A stretch of DNA of 64,000 nt from JANQPX01 sp050633905 (GTDB taxonomy: Bacteria > Pseudomonadota > Alphaproteobacteria > Geminicoccales > Geminicoccaceae). Positions 8,962-17,200 of the stretch are shown piece after piece. The first letter of the stretch is position 1. Each line of letters starts with the position of its first letter. Position numbers and translations under genes: made by a program. The DNA lies in contig JBOEHJ010000071.1 of assembly GCA_050633905.1 (NCBI GenBank), forward strand, positions 1 to 64,000, written 5' to 3'. The notes below the pieces were generated by a model. That model was given only the letters and a program-made list of their open reading frames with translations, was not told the DNA's origin and searched no databases.

Positions 8962-9507
8962 ATGTTGCTGACGTCTCTTCTTAGGCCTCTGGTCCTAGTG
9001 CTTGGCCTCGGCCTTATTGGCTGTTCTTCAGGTCCGAAAATCGAGGATTTTGAAGGCACCAGCCCGGTTTTCGTTCCTGAAACCTATCTCCTGGGTGAAA
9101 CCAGGGTTTGGGGCATTTTTCAGGATCGTTTCGGGACTGTTCGGCGGCAGTTCGTCGCCGATGTCGTCGGCACTGTTGATGGCAATGTCCTGACCCTCGA
9201 TGAAACATTTGAATATGCCGATGGCGAAAAGGATAAGCGAATCTGGAAAATCACCAATCTTGGTGATGGCCGCTATGAGGGCCTGGCTAATGATGTGATC
9301 GGCAAGGCGGTGGGGGAGGCAAACGGCCAAGCCTTTCACCTAAGCTATTATGTCGATATTGAGGTCAGTGAGGACAGTACCTGGCGGGTGCATTTCGACG
9401 ATTGGCTAATGCTTCAAGAGGATGGCGTCGTCGTCAATCGTGCCATCGTGACCAAATTTGGCGTCAAGGTCGGTGAACTTTCGGCATTCTTTAAGAAGAT
9501 CGATTGA
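8962..9507 (+). CDS. DUF3833 family lipoprotein
   Basis: This is a 181-residue lipoprotein. A hydrophobic signal segment ends in the lipobox LIGC, giving a lipidated cysteine near residue 21. The mature part contains RVWGIFQDRFGTVRRQF, TLDETFEYADGEKDKRIW and HFDDWLMLQEDGVVVNRA, characteristic of DUF3833. An AAGGAGAT ribosome binding site precedes the ATG. It is the last gene of the lipid-modification operon and is followed by a hairpin terminator. The function of DUF3833 is not known; the lipocalin-like strand pattern and constant association with CFA-like synthases suggest lipid binding or transport at the envelope, which is inference. Confidence 0.85.
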   Translation: MLLTSLLRPLVLVLGLGLIGCSSGPKIEDFEGTSPVFVPETYLLGETRVWGIFQDRFGTVRRQFVADVVGTVDGNVLTLDETFEYADGEKDKRIWKITNLGDGRYEGLANDVIGKAVGEANGQAFHLSYYVDIEVSEDSTWRVHFDDWLMLQEDGVVVNRAIVTKFGVKVGELSAFFKKID

Positions 9508-9530
9508 AATTATTGCGGGTAGGTCGATCT

Positions 9531-9597
9531 AGCCCTTTCCCCCGCCCAACCACCTGCGGTGTCCACCATATCGGGCGGTTGAGTGGGGGAAAGGGCT
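9531..9597. terminator. Bidirectional hairpin terminator
   Basis: Arms at 9531-9551 and 9577-9597 (AGCCCTTTCCCCC against GGGGGAAAGGGCT, continuing into CCCAACC/GGTTGAG) form a long GC-rich stem between convergent genes. No long T tract follows. The left arm resembles the inverted repeat at 242-287. Confidence 0.6.
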
Positions 9598-9615
9598 TGT
9601 GCCGCATGATTTTCT

Positions 9616-10920
9616 CTAATGAGTCTTCTTGGCAAAGCGCTCGAAAAGGAAATCGTTCAAATCGAACAGCGGCGTCTGGCCCTGGGCAAGGGCCGCCGTG
9701 GCATGGCCGGCCGCCGGTCCGAAACCGAAGCCATGGCCGGAGAACCCAGTCGCCACCAAAAGGCCTTCGAGACCGGCGACGGGGCCGAGGACCGGGCTCT
9801 CATCCGGGGTGACGTCGATCATCCCAGCCCATCGTTCGACTGGCTTCGCGTCTTTCAGCTGCGGATAAAGGTTTACCGCGCAAGCTGTCACCATGTCCAA
9901 AAGGTCGTTGTCGGGCGCAGGCGAGAGCGTGCGGATCAGCTCGAATGGGGTTTGTTGATCAGCATGCCAATCGAGAGAGCGCAGGAATTCATCGAAGAAT
10001 GGCTGGCCGAAACGCAGCTTGATCTGTCCGTATTCTCTTTTCAGCGCGGGCCAGAACAGCTTGAAATGGCGCAAAGACGCGGGCGTGATGTGGAAGGTCG
10101 AAGCGCCAGCGCGCGCCATCGTGTAGCCGCCATCGGCGCGGCGCCTGAACGCAGCGCCTGCGCTTTTGACAGCGCTTTCCGTGATCAGTGGGGCAGGGGT
10201 GGTGCGCTGAACGGAAGCCTTCACCATCAATTGCGGGAAATCGATGTCGAGATGCCCAAGCATCATCGCCGACCAGGCACCGCCTGCCAGAACCACGGTC
10301 TTACAGGCGATCGGCCCCTTTTCGGTGGCTGCAGCCGACACCTTGCCGCCTGACTTTTCCAAGGTCCTGACGGCGCATTGCTCCAAGATGATGGCGCCGT
10401 GATCCCTGGCCGCACGCGCAATCGCCGGCACAGCCTTCGATGGCTCAGCGCGGGCGTCGCTCGGTGTGATCATGCCACCTCTGAAACGCCTGGTATCCTG
10501 ACGTAGCAACCTGTCGACCTCATCGATAGACAACATGCGGCTGTCCATCTGATGATCCTTGGCATGAGGTAGCCAGTCCTCGAAACCGGCGAGATCGCCA
10601 TCGGTCTCGGCGACAAAGGTCACCCCACCCATTTTCCAGCCGATATCCTCACCAACCTTGTTCGCAATCTCCTCCCAAAGGCGGAGTGATTGGATCATCG
10701 CCGGTATTTCGGCTGGCTTGCGGCCCTGCTTTCTGATCCATCCCCAATTGCGCGATGATTGCTCGGCGGCGACCTTGCCTTTTTCGCAGAGCACGACGGG
10801 CACGCCGGCAAGGGCTAGATAATAGGCCGTGGTCACACCGGCGATACCACCGCCGATCACCAGCACATCGGTCGAGGCTGGGAGCTCCTCAATGACACCA
10901 TCTCTCGCCGGATCGCTCAT
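9616..10920 (-). CDS. FAD-dependent amino acid/amine oxidase (DadA/DAAO superfamily)
   Basis: The protein has a dinucleotide-binding motif DVLVIGGGIAGVTTAYYLALAG near the N terminus. It continues with EQSSRNWGWIRKQGRKPAE, seen in gamma-glutamylputrescine oxidase and related D-amino-acid or secondary-amine oxidases. The C-terminal GFSGHGFGFGPAAG is the usual FAD-binding tail. Such enzymes oxidise an amine to an imine with FAD in the cytoplasm or at the inner membrane; the substrate cannot be told. The ATG at 10920 gives 434 residues, normal for the family; an ATG at 10995 adds 25 unusual residues. It is convergent with the DUF3833 gene and appears to be transcribed alone. Confidence 0.8.
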   Translation of the reverse strand: MSDPARDGVIEELPASTDVLVIGGGIAGVTTAYYLALAGVPVVLCEKGKVAAEQSSRNWGWIRKQGRKPAEIPAMIQSLRLWEEIANKVGEDIGWKMGGVTFVAETDGDLAGFEDWLPHAKDHQMDSRMLSIDEVDRLLRQDTRRFRGGMITPSDARAEPSKAVPAIARAARDHGAIILEQCAVRTLEKSGGKVSAAATEKGPIACKTVVLAGGAWSAMMLGHLDIDFPQLMVKASVQRTTPAPLITESAVKSAGAAFRRRADGGYTMARAGASTFHITPASLRHFKLFWPALKREYGQIKLRFGQPFFDEFLRSLDWHADQQTPFELIRTLSPAPDNDLLDMVTACAVNLYPQLKDAKPVERWAGMIDVTPDESPVLGPVAGLEGLLVATGFSGHGFGFGPAAGHATAALAQGQTPLFDLNDFLFERFAKKTH

Positions 10921-11098
10921 GGTGAGGTGAACCCCAGGTTTCGCGGTGCTCCTATTTTGAACATGCGCTTTAACTGTATGCCGAACAAGGGCCATGAAGC
11001 TTCCAGGTCATTTTACGAGAGCTTGATGGGTGGCTATGATAGCCAGAGACAATGTACGAATGCTTATCAGATAAAAAGAATGGCGGGAGGCTGGTTGA

Positions 11099-11926
11099 AT
11101 GTTGGCTTGTCTATTGATGAGGTTATTGGGGCGTCGCGCGGTTTTGAGCGCCTTGCTGACTATTTTATGTTTTGCTGGCACGCCGATCGCCCATGCTCAG
11201 GACATGATGAAAGATCTTGATTTGTCCTCGCCTGAGATGACCGAAGCTGAGATGAGCCGCGAGCAGGTGATCGAGGCGCTGAATGCTGCAAGCGCCGATC
11301 AACCCGCCGACTTTACCGGTAGAATGCTAAATGGGCTCGATCTCAGCGGACTGGATTTCTCGGGCGCCATCCTGCGTGCGGTCAGGCTTAACGATGCCAA
11401 TCTCGAAGGTGCCGATCTCGAGGGCGCCATCCTGGATCAGGCCTGGATGCTGAACGTCAACCTTGCCGGCGCCAATCTGCGCAACGCTAATCTATTTCAG
11501 GCCCAGCTCATCGGTGGCAGGCTGGATGGTGCCGATTTCAGTGAGGCGCGGGTGGCCAGCGATCTTTCCAGAGCCAGCATCAAGGGTGCTAATTTCACAG
11601 GTGCCAGTCTTGGTGCCGATATGAAGAACCAATCCATGGGCCTGATGCGCGGCGTGCTCAAGAAGGCCGATCTCGAAGGTGCCGACTTCACTGGTGCCGA
11701 TCTCAGCCGCGTCGATTTCGAATTCGCCTCCCTAAAAGGTGCCGATCTCACCGACGCCAATCTCATGCGTGCAAGCCTGGGCGGCGCTGATCTAACAGGG
11801 GCCAATATCGAAGGCGCCAATTTCAACGAGGCCGATGTCTCCTCAGCCAAGCTTAAAGGGCTGACTGGCGCTGATAGCAGCAATCTCGATAAAGCAATGA
11901 ACCTAAAAAGTGCTTTTCGCGACTGA
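11099..11926 (+). CDS. Secreted pentapeptide-repeat protein
   Basis: This is a 275-residue protein with a GGGAGG ribosome binding site eight bases before the ATG. Residues 1-33 form a signal peptide ending in IAHA-QD. From about residue 75 to the end it consists of A(D/N)LxG-type pentapeptides (for example LEGADLEGAIL, LAGANLRNANL and LKGADLTDANL), which fold as a right-handed quadrilateral beta-helix. One irregular stretch, MKNQSMGLMRGVLKKA, interrupts the coil near residues 175-190. Most known pentapeptide proteins with a job (Qnr, MfpA) are cytoplasmic, so an exported one is probably structural or a protein-binding scaffold. Transcribed alone, with a long AT-rich gap after it. Confidence 0.8.
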   Translation: MLACLLMRLLGRRAVLSALLTILCFAGTPIAHAQDMMKDLDLSSPEMTEAEMSREQVIEALNAASADQPADFTGRMLNGLDLSGLDFSGAILRAVRLNDANLEGADLEGAILDQAWMLNVNLAGANLRNANLFQAQLIGGRLDGADFSEARVASDLSRASIKGANFTGASLGADMKNQSMGLMRGVLKKADLEGADFTGADLSRVDFEFASLKGADLTDANLMRASLGGADLTGANIEGANFNEADVSSAKLKGLTGADSSNLDKAMNLKSAFRD

Positions 11927-12235
11927 AGTGCCAACGAGTATTTTTTGTCTCTTTATAGGGACCTTTTCGCGAGAAGATTGATTTTGCCAGGAAGCAGCTC
12001 GCGGATTCTGTCGGCGCTGGCCGTCTTGTGACGGTTCTTCTTGCCAGAGATGATGCAATAACCAATTGAAAATCAGGGGAGTTTGCCAGCAAAGCAGCTC
12101 ATATGGGCGTTGGTCTGGTCGACATAGATCTCCTTTGGTCCAAAAAACCAAAATTTTTCGCCGAAAACACAAAAAAACTAGCAAAAGCAGCTCGGACCTA
12201 TCCCGAAGATCCAGTCATCAACGGAGGACTTGATC
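11927..12235 (+). promoter_or_regulatory. Long upstream region of the aminotransferase gene with repeated AAGCAGCTC and a CCTATCCCGAA motif
   Basis: No credible gene is seen. AAGCAGCTC occurs three times, at 11992-12000, 12092-12100 and 12185-12193. The first two are preceded by TTTGCCAG and lie 100 bases apart. CCTATCCCGAA is at 12197-12207, 29 bases before the ATG, and the same 11-mer precedes the synthetase gene (14184) and the OmpA-domain gene (23761). A weak hairpin TTTGGT/ACCAAA is at 12134-12152. The region probably carries the promoter and operator of the poly(amino acid) locus. Confidence 0.45.
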
Positions 12236-13540
12236 ATGAGTGCGAAGAAAATTTTTGATGAATGCGAATCCAATGTTCAGACCTATGCCCGCGGATTTCC
12301 TCGTGTTTTCAATAAAGCCAAGGGCGCAGAGATCTGGGACGTCGATGGCAACCGTTATCTCGACTTTCTTGCTGGTGCCGGCTCTTTAAACTATGGGCAT
12401 AACAATCCCGTCCTGAAGCAGGCGCTGATCGATCATATCGAGAGCGATGCGATTACCCACAGCCTCGATCTTCACACCGCCGCCAAGGCGCGTTTCCTAG
12501 AAGCCATGCGCGACATCATCTTGAAGCCACGTGGTCTCGACTATGTCATTCAGTTCACCGGACCGACGGGTACGAATGCGGTTGAGGCAGCGCTCAAGCT
12601 GGCGCGCAAAGCGACAGGGCGCACCAACGTTATCTGTTTCACCAACGGTTTCCACGGTGTGTCCATCGGGTCGCTGGCAGCGACCGGCAATGGCCATCTT
12701 CGCGGTGCCGCAGGCGTGCCTCTCCACGGCACCACGGTCATGCCTTACGATCGCTATTTCGGCGATATGAACAGCGTCGACTACATGGAACGGCTGATTA
12801 ACGATCCTTCCAGCGGCGTCGACAAGCCGGCAGCCGTGATCGTCGAAACGGTTCAGGGCGAAGGGGGCATCAATGCCGCCAGCATGGATTGGCTAAAGCG
12901 TGTGGAAGAGGTTTGCCGTGCCAACAACATGCTGATGATTGTCGATGACATTCAAGCAGGTTGCGGGCGCACCGGGACGTTCTTCAGCTTCGAGCCCGCC
13001 GGCATCAAACCCGATATCGTGACCATGTCGAAGTCACTTTCAGGCTACGGATTGCCCTTTGCCGTGACCTTGATCAGCCGTGCCCTCGATGTTTGGGCGC
13101 CAGGAGAGCATAACGGCACGTTCCGCGGCAACAATCATGCCTTCGTCACGGCAACGGCAGCGCTCGAGCATTATTGGCGCAGTCCTGATTTTGCTAAGGA
13201 AGTCCAGGCTAAGGGCGATCATCTCGGCGCTCGACTGCAGACCATCATGGAGAAGTTTCTTCCCCATATCGTCGAGGTTCGCGGTCGCGGTTTGATGCGC
13301 GGCCTGCGCTGCGCCGATCCCAAACGGGCTGCTGCAGTAACAGCGAAGGCTTTCGAGCATGGGCTGATCATCGAGCGCTCGGGTTCGGAGGACGAGGTGA
13401 TTAAGTTCTTGATGCCGCTCACGATATCCCTTGTTGAGATCGACGAAGGTCTGGATCTTCTGGAGCGGGCCCTTACCGATGAATTCGGTGATATCAGCAC
13501 CCATGAGCCAGCCTTGGCGCTGTCCGTGGCTGCCGAGTAA
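12236..13540 (+). CDS. Diaminobutyrate--2-oxoglutarate aminotransferase (EctB-like)
   Basis: This is a PLP-dependent class III aminotransferase of 434 residues. It has FTGPTGTNAVEAALKLARKATGR, IVDDIQAGCGRTG and MSKSLSGYGLPFA, the last with the PLP lysine near residue 266, then EHNGTFRGNNHAFVTA. These are the features of EctB-type enzymes that make L-2,4-diaminobutyrate from aspartate semialdehyde with glutamate as amino donor. GGAGG lies eight bases before the ATG at 12236; a TTG at 12230 is less likely. No ectA or ectC is nearby, so ectoine synthesis is not indicated. The following genes suggest that the product feeds the Pls-like synthetase. The downstream gene starts 11 bp after the stop, so the two form an operon. 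Confidence 0.87.
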   Translation: MSAKKIFDECESNVQTYARGFPRVFNKAKGAEIWDVDGNRYLDFLAGAGSLNYGHNNPVLKQALIDHIESDAITHSLDLHTAAKARFLEAMRDIILKPRGLDYVIQFTGPTGTNAVEAALKLARKATGRTNVICFTNGFHGVSIGSLAATGNGHLRGAAGVPLHGTTVMPYDRYFGDMNSVDYMERLINDPSSGVDKPAAVIVETVQGEGGINAASMDWLKRVEEVCRANNMLMIVDDIQAGCGRTGTFFSFEPAGIKPDIVTMSKSLSGYGLPFAVTLISRALDVWAPGEHNGTFRGNNHAFVTATAALEHYWRSPDFAKEVQAKGDHLGARLQTIMEKFLPHIVEVRGRGLMRGLRCADPKRAAAVTAKAFEHGLIIERSGSEDEVIKFLMPLTISLVEIDEGLDLLERALTDEFGDISTHEPALALSVAAE

Positions 13541-13551
13541 GGAGGCAAATT

Positions 13552-14022
13552 ATGTCGAGGAATTGCCCAAATTTAAGCGAAACAAACCATAACAACGGTG
13601 ATCATATCATGCCTTCCTGCGCCATTCTCCAATTGACCACTCGCTCGGTTGCCAATCAGGCACAGGGCGTGAGCCAAATGCCAGCAACCAAAGCCATCGT
13701 TCGACGCGGACCCCAGCTCATGGTGGTGTTCCAAAACTGCCCGAAGGCTGCCGTGGTTGAGGCATTGCTCTCGACGGGTGTCGAGGTTGGTCTGGCCCTG
13801 GCGCCGCGTGATTTCAGCAAGGTGTCGAGGCTCGATGACTATAGCTACGTATTCACCGGGATGGGACGCAAAGGCTCATCACCGCTCAAGCAGGCGGTCG
13901 CCGATCTCGCCCATAATGGATGGACCATCGACGACGATGATGCCTCGGATCTCTATCAGGTCGAGCCCCGAGCACCAAGGGCGCCGGTGAAAGCCCATGA
14001 ATTGGCGCTTGCTCAAGCCTGA
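13552..14022 (+). CDS. Unrecognised 156-residue protein in the aminotransferase operon
   Basis: I do not recognise the family. An ideal AAGGAGG lies before the ATG, so translation is likely strong and coupled to the aminotransferase gene. The product has no signal peptide or membrane segment. Residues 40-135 look like one small alpha/beta domain (TKAIVRRGPQLMVVFQNC, then VEVGLALAPRDF, then YVFTGMGRKG), followed by an acidic patch WTIDDDDASD and a proline/arginine tail. A strong terminator follows at once, so it is the second and last gene of its transcript and is separated from the synthetase by that terminator. A role in regulating or assisting diaminobutyrate supply or polymer synthesis is only inferred from position. 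Confidence 0.7.
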   Translation: MSRNCPNLSETNHNNGDHIMPSCAILQLTTRSVANQAQGVSQMPATKAIVRRGPQLMVVFQNCPKAAVVEALLSTGVEVGLALAPRDFSKVSRLDDYSYVFTGMGRKGSSPLKQAVADLAHNGWTIDDDDASDLYQVEPRAPRAPVKAHELALAQA

Positions 14023-14072
14023 ACAATCAAGCCAACCTCCTGATCAGGAATATTTTTCCGACGTTGATAGCG

Positions 14073-14105
14073 CCGTGTTCGGTCCATCCGAACACGGTTT
14101 TTTTT
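14073..14105 (+). terminator. Rho-independent terminator after the aminotransferase operon
   Basis: A perfect 10-bp stem CCGTGTTCGG/CCGAACACGG (14073-14082 and 14088-14097) with a 5-base loop is followed by eight T residues. This separates the aminotransferase transcript from the synthetase gene, which must have its own promoter or depend on read-through. Confidence 0.9.
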
Positions 14106-14153
14106 GGAAGGTCACCACCAGCTTGGGGATGATCCTGCCAATTTCTCAGATAA

Positions 14154-14194
14154 CTTTGGCAAAAAGCCGCGCTCCACGGCCAGCCTATCCCGAA
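14154..14194 (+). promoter_or_regulatory. Shared upstream motif of the synthetase gene
   Basis: The stretch contains TTTGGCAAAAAGCCGCGCTC followed by CCTATCCCGAA at 14184-14194, 56 bases before the ATG. The aminotransferase upstream region has a similar A-rich block ending in AGCAGCTC before the same 11-mer. This suggests co-regulation of the two transcripts by one factor or sigma subunit. Confidence 0.4.
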
Positions 14195-14249
14195 AGGGAG
14201 GGGTACCAGCGAATTCAAGCCAGACATTTCGCAAGATGGAGCAAGCGTT

Positions 14250-17200
14250 ATGGAAGACCTAGACCGTAAAACCAGCGAGATGATCTCGGCAGATGTCGAG
14301 ACCGAAGCATTTCACCAGCCGATTACCAAGACCCCGCGTGATCTTTCCGATCTCGTATTGATGCCCGAGGGCAATAACGAGGTTCGTTGGACCCAGGGCG
14401 AGCGACTACATCATCTCTTTGAGCAGCGGGTTGACGAACTTCCCACCAGCCATCTCGCGATCGACAGCGACGAGGGTCAGCTAACCTTCGCCGAGCTGGA
14501 CCAGGCGGCCAACCGCCTTGCACGCCATATGCTGAGCCAAGGCCTCGGGTCGGGCGACATCGTCGCTCTTCTCTTTGACCGGTCCAATCACAGCTATGTC
14601 TCGCTACTAGCGGTGCAGAAGATCAACGCCGCCTATGTACCCCTGGATGTTGGTTTTCCTGAGGATCGCATCAACTACATCTGCGAGGATGCCGGCGTCA
14701 GCACGATCATGACGCTTGATCGTCATGCCGAGAAGCTCGAAGGCCTGGACATCTCAATGCTTTGCCTGGACAGCGCCGGCGATAGGATCGCCGCCCAAGA
14801 TTCGAGCCGCCTCAGCTTTGAGGAGACTGGCCATCCCGTCTCCGAGCTCTCCTACATCATCTACACATCCGGCACGACCGGGCGCCCCAAAGGCGTTCCC
14901 ATCGAGCAAGGCAGCATCTGCAACTTTGTCCGCGTCGCCGCCGAGACCTATGGCTACGGCCCCGAGGATCGGGTTTATCAGGGCCTGACGATCGCCTTCG
15001 ACTTTTCTGTCGAGGAAATCTGGGTTCCCTTGCTCGCCGGCGGCACGTTGGTTCCCAATCAGACCGGGCGCAGCCTGCTCGGCTCCGATCTGCACGCCTT
15101 CCTGGCCGATAACGATGTCACCGCGATGTGCTGCGTGCCGACGCTTCTGTCCACCATCGAGGATGATCTGCCGAAGCTTCGTCTCCTGATCACCTCTGGT
15201 GAGGCCTGCCCCCATGATCTGGTCAAGCGCTGGTATCAGGATGGCCGCACCATCCTAAACGCTTATGGCCCAACCGAGACCACGGTCACCGCGACCATCA
15301 CCGAGATGGTGCCGGAAAAGCCCGTCACCATCGGCGCGCCCCTTCCAACATACTCGGTTGCCATCCTGGACCCCGATCAAAGCCGCGCTTTGCCGAAAGG
15401 TGAGGTGGGCGAGATCGCGATCGGCGGAATTTGCCTGGCGACCGGCTATCTCGGCCGTGAGGATCTGACCAACAAGGTGTTCATCTCTGACTTTTTGAAC
15501 ATTCCGAACAATCCTTCCAAGCGTCTCTATCGTTCAGGTGATCTCGGTCGGATCAACGAGGATGGCGAGATCGAATATCTCGGCCGCATCGACCTTCAGG
15601 TGAAGATCCGTGGTTACCGCATTGAGCTTACCGAAATCGAATCGGTGATCATGCAGCTGCCAGGCATTGCCCAGGCGGTTGTCGACACCTTTGAGCCTAT
15701 GCCGGGTGCCAAGGAGCTGGTTGCATATTACAGCCCGGTTTCGGGAAGCGATCATATGCCTGCTGAGGAAATCTCCAAGGCGCTGGCCGAGATGATGCCC
15801 GCTTATATGGTGCCGGCGTTTTATGAGCCACTGGCCGTCATCCCAATGACCAGCAACGACAAGGCAGACCGGAAGGCGCTCCCGAAACCCTCAGGTCTGC
15901 GTCACAGCAGCAGCACCAAGGACCATGTCGAGCCCCAAGGCGACATCGAGCAGGGCCTCGCCCGGTTGCTCGCTGAACTCCTCGGCATCGAGCGCGTCTC
16001 GGCCGAAGACCACTTCTTCGACGATCTCGGCACCAACTCGCTGCTGATGGCGAGGTACAGTGCCAAGATCCGAAAAGAGCTCGGGATCAACGACGTTTCT
16101 ATGCGCGATATCTATGCTAGCCCCACGGTTCGGGCGATGGCAGCACTCCTAGAGGCGAAGCCAAAAGCGGAGAAGCCCAAAGGCAACCAGGAAAAATTCC
16201 GCATCCCGTCCAAGTTCGAATATTACGGTTGCGGTGCCCTGCAGCTCCTGTTCTGGGGTGCCAATATCGCCCTAGGCCTCGGGCTGATGATCGTCAGCAT
16301 GAACTGGATCTTCTCCGCTACCGGCATGTGGGACATCTATTTCCGCAGTGTCACCCTCGGTATGGGCCTGTTCGTCCTGGCGCTTCTAGTACCGTTCGCC
16401 GCGAAATGGGGCATGGAGGGACGCTGGAAAGAAGAGCGTTTCCCGATCTGGAGCCTGCGTTACTTTAGGTTCTGGGTGGTGCGCCAATACATCCAGGTCA
16501 ACCCGATGGCCGCCTTTGCCGGTACGCCAATCTACAACATGTACCTGCGTCTGCTCGGTGCCAAGATCGGCAAGAACGTCGTGATCATGTCAAAGTCGGG
16601 TCCGGTCTGCACGGATCTCATCGAGATCGGCGATGACACCATTCTCACCCGCGAAACCATCATGAAGGGCTATCGGGCCGAGAACGGCTACATCCAGACC
16701 GGCCGCATTTCAATCGGCAGCAACTGTTATGTCGGTGAGGCCTCGGTCGTCGAGATCAATTCGGTGATGCAGGACGACACTCAGCTTGCCCATGCGTCAT
16801 CCCTTCAGGCTGGCCAGGTGATCCCTTCTGGTAAGCGCTATCACGGTTCGCCTGCCGAAGAGGCCAGCACCGACTTTGATCGAGTTGAGCCCAAGAGCTG
16901 CAGTACGCTCAGAAAGGTCATCTACTGCACATATCTGGTGTATGGCATGTTTCTGCTGCTGCCTCCCCTTGGCACCATGGCACTGATGCACTTCCTGCCG
17001 TTCCTGTTCGCTGAGGGTGATGCGATTGCCCGCTTCTCGAGCCTGATCGGCGACTTCTGGCACCTGATCGCGCTTGCTTTGCCGGTCCTGTCGCTCACGT
17101 TCTTCATCATGGCCATTCCAGCGGGCTTGATCTGGGTCGCCATCTGGCCGCGTGTCGCCAATTTCTTCATGAAGGAAGACAAAGTCTATGTGAGATACGG

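Noticed and set aside
11853..12184. Short minus-strand genes in the gap before the aminotransferase
   Set aside because: Two overlapping frames of 79 and 93 codons have no ribosome binding sites, overlap the pentapeptide gene end or the regulatory repeats, and show no domain.
12236..13540. Ectoine biosynthesis operon
   Set aside because: The aminotransferase is EctB-like, but no ectA acetyltransferase or ectC synthase follows; the neighbours are a small unknown protein and a Pls-like synthetase.
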